This document shows, one piece after another, positions 1 through 7,861 of a DNA stretch of 64,000 nt; the stretch's first letter is position 1, and every line of letters starts with the position of its first letter. Below the pieces are notes generated by a model. That model was not told the DNA's origin. It did not search any database and saw only the letters and a list, made by a program, of their open reading frames with translations. Where the stretch lies: positions 141,004-205,003 of the forward strand of contig NZ_JANFNG010000011.1 of NCBI RefSeq assembly GCF_024436035.1, given 5' to 3'. Both the position numbers and the translations under genes were made by a program. This DNA is from Streptomyces humicola (lineage in GTDB: Bacteria > Actinomycetota > Actinomycetes > Streptomycetales > Streptomycetaceae).

Positions 1-43
1 CTCGGCCTCAGGCACGGCAGCTGACGCGAGCCGCAACACGGCA

Positions 44-79
44 ACCGGCCGCCGCGGAAACGTTCCCGCGGCGGCCGGT
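44..79 (-). terminator. Strong hairpin terminator
   Basis: A perfect 14-bp inverted repeat (arms 44-57 and 66-79) encloses an 8-nt loop. It lies about 20 nt past the stop codon of the minus-strand gene at 102-260. There is no T-run, as is common for actinobacterial terminators. Confidence 0.8.
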
Positions 80-101
80 GCATGCCGTACTGGCGTGCTG
101 C

Positions 102-260
102 TTACTGGTTCTGGTGCTCCGGGCGGCGGTGCCTGCCGTGCGCCGGGGCTCCGTCCTCCTCGGCGGAAGAGGCAGGACCGCGGTGCTTGCCGCCCTCGGC
201 GCCCAGGGCGGCCGCCTGCTGGGCGCGGTCGTCGGTGGTGTCGTTTCGGGCTTCGGACAT
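102..260 (-). CDS. Small hydrophilic conserved hypothetical protein (52 aa)
   Basis: The ATG at 260 follows a GGAGAG-type ribosome binding site and opens a 52-codon frame that ends just before a strong hairpin. The product starts MSEARNDTTDDRAQQAAALG and is rich in Ala, Gly, Glu, Asp, His and Arg. It has no membrane segment, no cysteines and little predicted order. Its size and composition suit a small disordered Streptomyces protein, but I recognise no function. The gene with a good start, a clear stop and its own terminator is the evidence that it is real. It lies downstream of the minus-strand gene at 461-1738, with a 200-nt gap that shows no other coding sequence. Confidence 0.6.
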   Translation of the reverse strand: MSEARNDTTDDRAQQAAALGAEGGKHRGPASSAEEDGAPAHGRHRRPEHQNQ

Positions 261-460
261 CAGGAGTCTCTCCGTCGGGATCGCTTATGGGGATTGCGAG
301 TCGGGGCGGACGACACGTCATGCGCCTGACACAGCCGCGCCCGTCGCTCACCTCTGGTGGCCAGGCATCGGGCTGTGTACCCCCCGCCCAAGACTAACGT
401 GCGCCATGATCGGCGGGCCACGTACCCCTGTGAGAAGACCGGGTCGTTATCAGCCGGTAA

Positions 461-1738
461 TCAGGGCTGCACCGCAAGTGGCGCCTGCTGCAATGGGAGT
501 ACGCGGGGGAGTGCGCGGCGCTTTCGCCAGCCCGAGCCCGGCCCCGGCCCCTTCGGCTCGGCCGGCGGCACCGCAGGTGCCGTCGTCGGCTCCGGCGGGA
601 CGAGCGGAACCACCGGCTCGACATCGGCCAGACCGCACGGGCACTCCGGCGTCGCGTACGGCAGCCGCAGCGTTCCGCGCGGAGACCACGTCACCGCCCC
701 GGCCAGCCAGCCCTGCGGCGCGGACACCCGCACCGGTGCCGGGCCGTCCGGGCGCCACAGCGCGGGCACCGTGCCGCCGGGACCGTCGATCCGCAGCGCC
801 ACCGCGCACGACTCCGGCATCAGCAGCTGCCCCGGCTGCACGGAGACCGGCGTGATCACCGTGTCCTCCGCTCCCGCAGCATCCTCCGCGCCCTCGGCTC
901 CCGCAGCACCCTGCGCACCCTCGGCCCGCAGTGACTCGGGGAACCGCACCGGCCGCCTGCTGCCGAGCACCCCCCACCCCAGCCGCTCCGTCCCCGGAGC
1001 GTTGCTGCGCACCAGCAGCAGCCCGCTGTCGGGGTCGGCGAGCAGCACCCGGTCATCGCTGTCGTCGGTGATCTGCAGCAGCGGAGTGGACACGCCCCCG
1101 GCGAGATCGACGGCGACGGCCTTGGTGCGGCCGTCGAGCTCCCGGTCCAGGGCGAGGGTGCGCCCCTCCCTGTCGAGCCAGACACCGCCCGTACAGCGCC
1201 CCTCGATCTCGGCGAGCTTCTCCAGGCCCGGGCCGCCGTGCACCAGCCAGACCGAACTGATGCCGTCCGCGTACGTCAGCGCATAGGCGCTGCCCGTCGC
1301 GAGCGGCGGCAGCAGCCGCACCTCCTCGCCGTAGAGGAAGCCGACCCGCAGTTCGCCGGTGCCGGGCCCGGTCGGGTAGAGCAGTGCCAGGTCGTGGCGG
1401 TCGGCGACGCGGCGGCGGATCAGCACCCTACCGTCCGGAAGCGGCAGCGGCTGGGAGTCTGCCTCCTCCGGCTGGTTCCCGGGAAGGGGAACGGTGTACG
1501 GCTCGGGGCCGTCCAGCGTCCAGCGCTCCGGATACCAGCAGCCGTCGCCCGCGTCGGCGAGACACGCCGCGTACGAGCCGTCCACTGCGATCGAGAACCC
1601 CGACCGCCGCGTGACCCGAGCCCCGGGAACCACGGATGCCTTCGGTTCCGCTTCCGCGCCGTCGATCACTGCCGTGCCGCTCGCCGGGGCACCGTCCGTA
1701 TCGATCTGCGTTCCGGTTTCTATGGCGCAGGCCGTCAT
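461..1738 (-). CDS. Hypothetical beta-propeller-like protein (425 aa)
   Basis: The sequence contains recurring beta-strand-rich blocks with small Trp/Asp/Gly motifs (for example GDGCWYPERWTLDGPEPY and GGVWLDREGRTLALDREL), which suggests a WD40/TolB-like propeller of roughly 330 residues. No catalytic motif, signal peptide or membrane helix is evident, so a cytoplasmic location is likely. The C-terminal 60 residues are Pro/Ala/Glu-rich and end in a basic patch (WRKRR). I chose the ATG at 1738 because GGAG lies just upstream; the frame stays open to a TTG at 1783 without a ribosome binding site. An Ala/Glu/Gly low-complexity insert sits near residues 270-290. Function unknown; divergently oriented to the Nif3-like operon. 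Confidence 0.7.
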   Translation of the reverse strand: MTACAIETGTQIDTDGAPASGTAVIDGAEAEPKASVVPGARVTRRSGFSIAVDGSYAACLADAGDGCWYPERWTLDGPEPYTVPLPGNQPEEADSQPLPLPDGRVLIRRRVADRHDLALLYPTGPGTGELRVGFLYGEEVRLLPPLATGSAYALTYADGISSVWLVHGGPGLEKLAEIEGRCTGGVWLDREGRTLALDRELDGRTKAVAVDLAGGVSTPLLQITDDSDDRVLLADPDSGLLLVRSNAPGTERLGWGVLGSRRPVRFPESLRAEGAQGAAGAEGAEDAAGAEDTVITPVSVQPGQLLMPESCAVALRIDGPGGTVPALWRPDGPAPVRVSAPQGWLAGAVTWSPRGTLRLPYATPECPCGLADVEPVVPLVPPEPTTAPAVPPAEPKGPGPGSGWRKRRALPRVLPLQQAPLAVQP

Positions 1739-1936
1739 GTCCTCCGTCACCTCCGGCACAGAAGCTAGTTTTCGTACTTCCAACCGAACAACGCGAGTTG
1801 GACCCCTTCACACGTAAGGGTGGTGGTATTCCGGTTTACCGGAGATCGAGGCGAGCATGTGCTGGGAGCGGGCTGCGGGACTGCTGGGGGACTGCTGGGA
1901 GGCATCGGAGCGTGGCCGGGAGGTAACCTTCCACCC

Positions 1937-2830
1937 GTGCCCAAACTGTCCGACGTCGTCGCCACCCTCGAAGCCCTCTGGCCCGCCGAGCGGGCAGAGC
2001 AATGGGACGCCGTCGGCCTGGTCTGCGGCGATCCGGACGCCGAGGTCGGCCGGGTGCTCTTCGCCGTCGACCCGGTCCAGGAAGTCGCCGACGAGGCGAT
2101 CAGGATCGGCGCCGACCTGCTCGTCACCCACCACCCCCTCTACCTGCGCGGTACGACGACGGTCGCGGCCACCGGCTTCAAGGGCCGTGTCGTGCACGAC
2201 CTCATCAAGCACGACATCGCCCTTCACGTCGCCCACACCAACGCCGACCGCGCCGATCCCGGTGTCTCCGACGCCCTCGCCGCCGCCGTCGGACTGCACA
2301 TCACCGGCCCCCTCGTCCCCGACCCGACCGACCCGGCAGGGCGGCGCGGACTGGGCAGGACCGGCGAACTCGACCACCCGCTCACCCTCGCCGAGTTCGC
2401 CGAGCACGCCGCCAAGGGCCTGCCGCGCACGGCAGGCGGGCTGCGCGTCGCCGGGGACCCGCAGCGGATCATCCGTACCGTCGCGGTGTGCGGCGGTTCC
2501 GGCGACAGCCTCTTCGACGACGTACGGCGCGCCGGAGTCGACGCCTACCTCACCGCAGATCTCCGCCACCACCCCGCCTCCGAGGCGCAGCAGCACGCCC
2601 ACCAGCACGGCGGCCCCGCGCTGATCGATGCCGCTCACTGGGCCACCGAGTGGCCGTGGTGCGAGCAGGCCGCGGGCCAGCTCGACGAGATCTCCGACCG
2701 TCACGGCTGGGCGCTGCGCACCCATGTGTCGCGTCAGGTCACCGACCCGTGGACGCTGCACGCGGCGTCCGGCGCCGCCGCCCACGACCTTCCCTCCGTC
2801 CCGACCACGATCCAGGAGTCCTCCGCTTGA
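1937..2830 (+). CDS. Nif3-like dinuclear metal centre protein
   Basis: This 297-residue protein matches the Nif3/YbgI family. It has the family's metal-binding histidine motif THHPLYL near residue 58, the AHTNAD motif near residue 90, and a C-terminal H-x-x-T-E segment (AAHWATEW). Family members form toroidal hexamers with a di-metal site; some have been linked to GTP cyclohydrolase-like chemistry, but the physiological reaction is not settled. The GTG at 1937 is preferred over an in-frame ATG at 1820 because GGAGGT lies 10-15 nt upstream and the family N-terminus (DVVATLEALWPAERAEQWDAVGL) begins right after it. It is the first gene of a three-gene operon; its TGA overlaps the TTG start of the next gene. 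Confidence 0.9.
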   Translation: MPKLSDVVATLEALWPAERAEQWDAVGLVCGDPDAEVGRVLFAVDPVQEVADEAIRIGADLLVTHHPLYLRGTTTVAATGFKGRVVHDLIKHDIALHVAHTNADRADPGVSDALAAAVGLHITGPLVPDPTDPAGRRGLGRTGELDHPLTLAEFAEHAAKGLPRTAGGLRVAGDPQRIIRTVAVCGGSGDSLFDDVRRAGVDAYLTADLRHHPASEAQQHAHQHGGPALIDAAHWATEWPWCEQAAGQLDEISDRHGWALRTHVSRQVTDPWTLHAASGAAAHDLPSVPTTIQESSA

Positions 2831-3570
2831 AAGCCGCGCCCGCAGACCAGATCCGACTTCTCGAAGTCCAGGCCCTCGACCAGCGTCTCGGGCAGCTGGA
2901 CCACAAGCGCAAGAACCTCCCGGAGAACGCAGAGGTCGAGCGGCTGAACGCCGAGCTGACGCAGCAGCGCGATCTGCTCATCGCCGCGCAGACGCAGGAG
3001 AGCGACACCGCCCGCGAGCAGACCAAGGCCGAGCAGGACGTGGAGCAGGTGCGCCAGCGCGCCGCCCGCGACCAGAAGCGGCTCGACTCCGGCGCGGTCA
3101 CCTCGCCGAAGGACCTGGAGAACCTGCAGCACGAGATCGCCTCGCTTGCCAAGCGGCAGAGCGACCTCGAGGACGTGGTCCTCGAGGTCATGGAGCGTCG
3201 CGAGGCAGCTCAGGAGCGCGCCGCCGAGCTGGCACGGCGCGTGGAGGAGCTGCAGCGCAAGGCGGCCGAGGCGGAGGAGCGCCGCGCCACCGTGCTGGCG
3301 GAGATCGACGCCGAGGGCGCGGGCGCGGCGAAGGAGCGTGAGGTGATCGCCGGCTCGGTGCCCGACGATCTGATGAAGCTCTACGACAAGCTGCGCGCCC
3401 AGTCCGGCGGTGTCGGCGCCGCCAAGCTCTACCAGAAGCGGTGCGAGGGCTGCCGTCTGGAGCTCAACATCACCGAGCTGAACGAGGTGCGAGCGGCCGC
3501 CGCCGACGAGATCGTCCGTTGTGAGAACTGCCGCCGCATCCTCGTCCGCACCTCGGACTCGGGGCTGTAG
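2827..3570 (+). CDS. Coiled-coil protein with C-terminal C4 zinc ribbon
   Basis: The 247-residue product has a long, charged, heptad-patterned region at about residues 20-165, then a C-terminal zinc ribbon with two CxxC pairs (CEGC and CENC, about 35 residues apart). This is the CT398/Cdsz-like zinc-ribbon family (DUF164), usually encoded beside Nif3 in actinobacteria. A role as a scaffold or nucleic-acid or protein-binding factor is inferred only. The start is TTG at 2827, overlapping the upstream TGA by two bases, with AGGAG eight bases upstream. That arrangement implies translational coupling with the Nif3 gene. The RNase H gene follows 14 nt after its stop. Confidence 0.88.
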   Translation: MKAAPADQIRLLEVQALDQRLGQLDHKRKNLPENAEVERLNAELTQQRDLLIAAQTQESDTAREQTKAEQDVEQVRQRAARDQKRLDSGAVTSPKDLENLQHEIASLAKRQSDLEDVVLEVMERREAAQERAAELARRVEELQRKAAEAEERRATVLAEIDAEGAGAAKEREVIAGSVPDDLMKLYDKLRAQSGGVGAAKLYQKRCEGCRLELNITELNEVRAAAADEIVRCENCRRILVRTSDSGL

Positions 3571-3584
3571 GGCCGGCCGCCGCA

Positions 3585-4760
3585 ATGACGTCGGAGACAT
3601 CGGAACTCATCGTCGAGGCGGACGGCGGGTCCCGGGGCAACCCGGGGCCCGCGGGCTACGGGGCGGTCGTCATCGATGCGACGACCGGCGAGACGCTCGC
3701 GGAGATGGCCGAGTACATCGGCACTGCCACCAACAACGTGGCCGAGTACCGTGGCCTGATCGCGGGACTGCGCGCGGCTCGGGCGCTCGCCCCGCAAGCC
3801 TCGGTCAGGGTGCGGATGGACTCCAAACTCGTCGTCGAGCAGATGTCGGGACGGTGGAAGGTCAAGCACCCTGACATGCGTCCGCTCGCCGCGGAGGCGA
3901 AGGGGCTCTACCCGGCCGGCCGGGTCTCGTACGAATGGATTCCGCGCTCGCAGAACAAGCGCGCCGACCGTCTCGCCAACGAGGCGATGGACGCGGGCAA
4001 GCGCGGCGAGCAGTGGCAGCCGAAGCAGCCGTCGGCGGCGTCCGCCTCCGCGGCCGCCTCCGCCCCGGCCCCCGCTCACTCCGCGCCCGTCGAGGCGCCG
4101 CGTCCCGTCGCCGTCGGATGGGCCCCCGACCTGGGCACTCCCACCACGTTCGTCCTTCTGCGCCACGGTGAGACGGCGCTCACGCCGCAGAAGCGCTTCT
4201 CGGGCAGCGGGGGCGGCGACCCCGAGCTGTCGGAGGCCGGCCGGCGCCAGGCGCAACAGGTGGCGGCAGTGCTCGCCGCCCGTGGCACGATCCAGGCGGT
4301 CGTCTCCTCCCCGCTCACCCGATGCCGTCAGACCGCCGACATCGTCGCCGCCCGCCTCGGCCTTGACGTCCGCGTCGACGACGGGCTGCGCGAGACCGAC
4401 TTCGGCGCCTGGGAAGGACTCACCTTCGCAGAGGTGAAGGAGCGTCACCCGGAAGATCTGGAAGCCTGGTTGGCTTCGGCGAAGGCCGCGCCGACGGGCG
4501 GCGGCGAGAGCTTCGCCGCCGTCGCGCGTCGCGTCGCACTCTGCCGCGACAAGCTGCTCGCCCGCTACACCGGCAAGACGGTGCTGCTCGTCACCCACGT
4601 CACCCCCGTCAAGACGCTGGTTCGGCTCGCGCTGGGCGCCCCGCCCGAATCGCTCTTCCGGATGGAACTGTCCGCGGCCTCCCTCTCCGCAGTGGCGTAC
4701 TACGCGGACGGCAACACGTGCGTACGCCTCCTCAACGACACGTCCCACCTGCGCAGTTGA
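3585..4760 (+). CDS. Bifunctional RNase HI / histidine phosphatase
   Basis: The 391-residue fusion has an N-terminal RNase HI domain (residues 6-140) with its acidic active site visible: D13 in DGGSRGNPGP, E54 in NNVAEYRG, D79 in MDSK and a final Asp in RADRLANEAMD. An Ala/Pro-rich linker (about 145-180) joins it to a phosphoglycerate-mutase-fold phosphatase that begins with the catalytic LRHGE near residue 193 and has a later VTHVTPVK histidine motif. The same architecture is known in mycobacteria (Rv2228c), where the N-terminal part cleaves RNA in RNA:DNA hybrids and the CobC-like part is an acid phosphatase. It is the last gene of the operon. The ribosome binding site is weak, suggesting coupling to the zinc-ribbon gene. 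Confidence 0.93.
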   Translation: MTSETSELIVEADGGSRGNPGPAGYGAVVIDATTGETLAEMAEYIGTATNNVAEYRGLIAGLRAARALAPQASVRVRMDSKLVVEQMSGRWKVKHPDMRPLAAEAKGLYPAGRVSYEWIPRSQNKRADRLANEAMDAGKRGEQWQPKQPSAASASAAASAPAPAHSAPVEAPRPVAVGWAPDLGTPTTFVLLRHGETALTPQKRFSGSGGGDPELSEAGRRQAQQVAAVLAARGTIQAVVSSPLTRCRQTADIVAARLGLDVRVDDGLRETDFGAWEGLTFAEVKERHPEDLEAWLASAKAAPTGGGESFAAVARRVALCRDKLLARYTGKTVLLVTHVTPVKTLVRLALGAPPESLFRMELSAASLSAVAYYADGNTCVRLLNDTSHLRS

Positions 4761-4781
4761 CGCGTCGCGGTCGCCCGGGAC

Positions 4782-5564
4782 TCAGTGGATCTCGGTCACC
4801 AGCACGTCGAGCTTCCCGGGCGCCTGCTCCTCCACCGCGAACCCGAGGTCCCGCAGCGCCTCAGCGAGCTCGCCCGGGTTCCGGGGCCGCGCCCCGTCCT
4901 CCAGCAGCGCACGCACCAGACGCCCCTTCGTCGCCTTGTTGAAGTGGCTCACCACCGACCGCTTCTCCACCCCGTCGACGGTGGTCACCTGCAGCACCCG
5001 CACCGTCGCCGTACGGCCGGCGATCTCGCCCTTCGGCTTCCACGCCGCCGCGTAGGCAGCCGAGCGCAGATCGAGCACGAGCCCGCCACCCGCCGCCTCG
5101 GGCATCACCTCCGCCATGGCGCCGCGCCAGTACGCGCCCAGCGCACCGAGCCCCGGCAGCTTCACCCCCATCGAGCAGCGGTACGACGGGATCCTGTCCC
5201 CGATCCGTACGGCCCCCCACAGCCCCGAGAACACCAGCAGCGAGCGCCCGGCCCGCCGCTTGGCCGCCGCGGAGAGCGTGCCGAGCCCGAGCGCGTCGTA
5301 GAGCACCCCGGTGTAGACCTCACCGGCCCGAAGCGTCGGCGCGGTGCGCAGCCCTGCGTTCTTCGCCACCTCACCGCGCAGCTTCGCACCGAGCCCCAGG
5401 ACTTCCAGCGCCTTCTCCTCGTCACCGGCGCACAACCCGACCAGCTCGTCGAGCACCACCTCGCGCGCCGGATTCAGCCCGGGAAGCGACAGCCCCCCGA
5501 GGTCGAGCACGGGACCGGAGCCCGGCGTGGACTTGCCTTCGGACGGCGGAAGCAGGACGAGCAC
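4782..5564 (-). CDS. yaaA: YaaA/DUF328 peroxide-stress family protein
   Basis: The 260-residue product begins with the family signature VLVLLPPSEGKS and contains the conserved YTGVLYDALGL, FSGLWGAVRIGDRIPSYR and SHFNKATKGRLVR blocks. In E. coli, YaaA protects against peroxide by limiting free intracellular iron; its fold is a DNA-binding HhH-linked alpha/beta fold. The GTG at 5564 was chosen because GAGGGAGA lies about eight bases upstream and the conserved N-terminus starts there; a longer open frame reaching into the rnpB region is not credible. The gene converges with the RNase H operon, 21 nt from its stop, and is divergent from rnpB. Confidence 0.88.
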   Translation of the reverse strand: MLVLLPPSEGKSTPGSGPVLDLGGLSLPGLNPAREVVLDELVGLCAGDEEKALEVLGLGAKLRGEVAKNAGLRTAPTLRAGEVYTGVLYDALGLGTLSAAAKRRAGRSLLVFSGLWGAVRIGDRIPSYRCSMGVKLPGLGALGAYWRGAMAEVMPEAAGGGLVLDLRSAAYAAAWKPKGEIAGRTATVRVLQVTTVDGVEKRSVVSHFNKATKGRLVRALLEDGARPRNPGELAEALRDLGFAVEEQAPGKLDVLVTEIH

Positions 5565-5620
5565 AGCGGATTCTCCCTCGTACGTACGATGCGTCGGCGC
5601 CCGGTGCAGCATAAGGCGGC

Positions 5621-5670
5621 CGGCCCTCCCGTCGCCCTCCCGTCGCCCTCCACCGCCCTCCACTGCCCTC
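5621..5670. repeat. Short tandem repeats with GCCCTC core
   Basis: Five copies of GCCCTC start at 5623, 5634, 5645, 5655 and 5665, a periodicity of 11, 11, 10 and 10 nt. They lie between yaaA and the rnpB promoter. The near-helical spacing could be functional (one face of DNA), or it may be simple slippage; nothing further can be said. Confidence 0.7.
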
Positions 5671-5711
5671 GACCAAGACCCTCCGGGCCGCGGGGAGGCC
5701 CCGTCCTCGAC

Positions 5712-5717
5712 TACGAT
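5712..5717 (+). promoter_or_regulatory. Probable -10 element of rnpB
   Basis: TACGAT lies 9 nt before the first base that pairs in the P1 helix of the RNase P RNA. That is the expected distance from a -10 box to a transcription start. No convincing -35 hexamer is visible in the GC-rich upstream sequence. Confidence 0.5.
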
Positions 5718-5726
5718 GTCCGGTAC

Positions 5727-6150
5727 GGCGGACGAGCCGGCCGGGCGGCCGCGTCGGAATCCGTGGTTTCCATGGATTCCGCCGAGGAACGTCCGGGCTC
5801 CACAGGGCAGGGTGGTGGGTAACGCCCACCCGGGGTGACCCGCGGGAAAGTGCCACAGAAAGCAGACCGCCAGGGGCCGCGAGGCGCCTGGTAAGGGTGA
5901 AACGGTGGTGTAAGAGACCACCAGCGTCCGGGGTGACCCGGACGGCTCGGTAAACCCCACCCGGAGCAAGGTCAAGATGAGGCCGCCGCACGGCGGCCTT
6001 GCGCGGACGCATGAGGGCTGCCCGCCCGAGTCCGCGGGTAGACCGCATGAGGCCGACGGCAACGCCGGCCCTAGATGGATGGCCGCCTCCCCTGGCGCCG
6101 CAAGGCCCCAGGGAGACAGAACCCGGCGTACAGGCCGACTCGTCCGCCTT
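5727..6150 (+). ncRNA. rnpB: RNase P RNA (M1 RNA), bacterial type A
   Basis: The transcript carries the universal RNase P RNA signatures: GAGGAACGTCCGGGCTCC near the 5' end, the GGGTGACCC... and AAAGTGCCACAGAAA segments of the core, GTAAGGGTGAAA and the GTGGTGTAAGAGACCACCAG stem-loop, and an ACAGAACCCGGCGTA 3' core. The ends pair over about 15 nt to form P1 (5727-5741 with 6134-6148). RNase P RNA is the catalytic subunit that matures tRNA 5' ends. Length, about 420 nt, fits Streptomyces. The boundaries are set from P1 pairing and may be off by a few bases. The gene marks the left edge of the accessory region. Confidence 0.94.
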
Positions 6151-6473
6151 TAGGCCCCTGACCTGCGAAAACGGGTGCAATCTGTACCAGAGGCCCGCGG
6201 AGGGAGTTCCCGCGTCTACCTGCGGTTTCTCGGAAGTTCCCGCGCGATTGTGCGATGGATGTGCAATGGATGTGCAGCGGCCGATGCGTCGGTCCCGCCC
6301 GTCCGGCGGGGCTCCCGGAGCGACATCCTCTCGCGAGCCACCGCCGCTACCTCGCAGCGTCGTCCTCTCGCCCGGGCCGCAGGGGACGTTCCGTCGGCGG
6401 CGACGGCGCCCGCGCGGGCGCGTGATGGCGGGCCTGTGGTCGGCCGTTACCGGTCACGTGGTCATTCCACTGC
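6151..6473. other. Non-coding stretch after rnpB
   Basis: No credible gene. It contains two imperfect copies of a block running from CCTGCG to a GAGTTCCCGCG/GAAGTTCCCGCG end (around 6160-6211 and 6219-6253) and a short repeat (TGCGATGGATGTGCAATGGATGTGC around 6250-6275). These could be remnants of an integration or recombination site at the rnpB 3' flank, but no integrase gene is present in the window. Confidence 0.4.
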
Positions 6474-7011
6474 TCATGCCGTGGCAGCATTCCAAGCCCA
6501 GCAAGACCCCGACCCTGAGGGTGCCGGTAAATCATCCGCCCAGGTGACAAGCTTGATCGCGCGGGTGCGGTCGGCGGTCAGGTCGTAGCGGCGGGCGGTG
6601 AGGATGCGCAGGTCCACGGCGATCTCGTCGGTCCCCTGCACGGGGTGCAGGTCGTGGCGCATGCGGGCCTGGTCGGCCATGATGTAGGCGTCGCGGGCGT
6701 CGGTCTTGCCGGGTCTTGCCGTCGCCGCGGTAGTCGGCCGAGGCGTGGTGGACGGTGCGGCCGGGGATGTATAGCAGCCGTCGGCCGTGGCTGACCAGGA
6801 TCGCGATCCACAGCGCGGCCCCGCCCGCGTTCAGGTCGACCGCCCAGGTCACCTCCTCCCCGTCGGCCAAGTACAGGACAAGGTCAAGGAGTTCGAGCAG
6901 GTCGGCTCCTTGTTCGCCACTCGGCGGGAGCACCATCCCGCCCTCGGCGTCGATGACCGTGCAGCGGTGCTCGGCCTTGCCCGCATCCGTCCCTGCCCAC
7001 AAAGCGGACAC
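6474..7011 (-). pseudogene. IS110-family transposase, frameshifted and truncated
   Basis: The GTG start at 7011 has a GGGAGG ribosome binding site and encodes an IS110 DEDD (RuvC-like) N-terminus: WAGTDAGK..., WAVDLNAGGAALWIAIL, and GRTVHHASADYRGDGKT. A 10-bp tandem duplication at 6702-6721 shifts the frame; the next frame then continues with the expected DARDAYIMADQARMRHDL and EIAVDLRILTARRYDLTADRTRAI. The homology stops near 6556, where the reading runs into unrelated sequence and a stop at 6474. The C-terminal transposase domain with its catalytic Ser is missing. IS110 enzymes use a DEDD/Ser active site and a bridge RNA for target choice; this copy cannot be active. Confidence 0.85.
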
Positions 7012-7703
7012 TCGCGCCTCCCAGTTTTCTCCGTATCGGATCCAGCCGACGACCTCGCCGACGTGTCCTTACGAAGCGACCGTGTTCGCGCATCCCAATG
7101 AGCGGTCGAGCCGTCGCGGGGCCTCGGGCGGCCAATCTCCCAGAGCCACACAAACGGCGCCCTCAAGGCAGCCACACCCGGACCCCCTGGGCCTCCCGAT
7201 CCTACGAGTGACCAGGACCGACCCAACCAGCAAGGTAAGGATCCTCAAGGAGCACGGCATCTTCTCCGGTGCTGAGCCCGGCCAGCCGGGCGAGGCCGTC
7301 CACGGCACGAGACGTCACATACCTGTCGGAGTCGGCACATTGCCGTAGCAGAGTCCGCGTCACCACACATCGGGAGGACACATTATCTCCCCGAGTCTGC
7401 ACAACCATTTCCACATCCGGACGGTCCGGTTCTACATGTATGTGCGCTCCACCGACGGGGCAACCCCAGTCGGGCTAGCCCGTCCCACAGCCGGTTCCGC
7501 TCGACCTCACTCAGCCTCAACTTGTGGGCCGTGTCATGAAGACGCGCTCCGGCATGACGCCGTCCACCGCGGATTGCCGGAACTGGGCCAGCAGCCCGGC
7601 CACCGCAGCCTTCAGCCCCGGCGTGCGCCCTGTTCGTTCTCGGGTTGGCGTCTCACGCGACCCACCCTCTGCCCGATGACATCCCAGAGGATAATGTCGG
7701 TAC

Positions 7704-7718
7704 GTTTACGTTGTCAAC
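7704..7718. promoter_or_regulatory. Inverted repeat GTTTAC-N3-GTCAAC upstream of the DISARM-like operon
   Basis: Arms 7704-7709 and 7713-7718 are complementary except for one base, and one more pair extends the arms (7703/7719). It lies 144 nt before the ATG of the kinase-helicase. Close relatives of the motif occur at 23226-23240 and 32456-32470. It is a candidate operator; no binding protein is identified. Confidence 0.4.
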
Positions 7719-7757
7719 GGATGTACTCCATGCCGAAGTTGACGGATTTCGTGTACG

Positions 7758-7771
7758 GTGACGGCTGTCAC
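7758..7771. promoter_or_regulatory. Inverted repeat GTGAC-N4-GTCAC
   Basis: A perfect 5-bp inverted repeat with a 4-nt spacer lies about 90 nt upstream of the kinase-helicase start, just after a TTGACG (7739-7744). The arrangement suggests a regulator site overlapping the promoter zone; a convincing -10 box could not be assigned. Confidence 0.3.
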
Positions 7772-7861
7772 ACGTTCCGTTCTGACACGCGGAGCGGGCG
7801 GCCACAGGGGTTGGGCACAGTCCGTCGCCGGACCGTGCGATAAAGGGGTGAAGGAGTGCCC

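Larger units (their letters stand above)
7012..7861. other. Decayed intergenic region with IS110 left flank and gene debris
   Basis: The first 150-200 nt are the non-coding flank upstream of the IS110 transposase start. Between about 7200 and 7640 the minus strand shows short coding-like segments in different frames (for example a piece reading SRAVDGLARLAGLSTGEDAVLLEDPYLAG and another EVERNRLWDGLARLGLP), separated by stops and frameshifts, so this looks like an unrecognised gene in decay. The last 200 nt form the upstream region of the kinase-helicase operon and include two inverted repeats listed separately. Confidence 0.5.

Noticed and set aside
1739..1783. TTG start at 1783 for the beta-propeller-like gene
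   Set aside because: No ribosome binding site upstream; ATG 1738 has GGAG at good spacing.
5565..6062. N-terminal extension of YaaA into rnpB
   Set aside because: It would overlap the rnpB promoter and RNA, lies outside the YaaA family length and lacks a good start.
6151..6300. tRNA or CRISPR-like repeats after rnpB
   Set aside because: No cloverleaf could be drawn, and the repeats are imperfect, only two copies and irregularly spaced.
6474..7190. A complete insertion sequence
   Set aside because: The transposase lacks its C-terminal domain and has a frameshift; no second element end could be found.
7202..7414. A 70-residue minus-strand gene
   Set aside because: No ribosome binding site, no family, and neighbouring fragments in other frames suggest decay rather than a gene.
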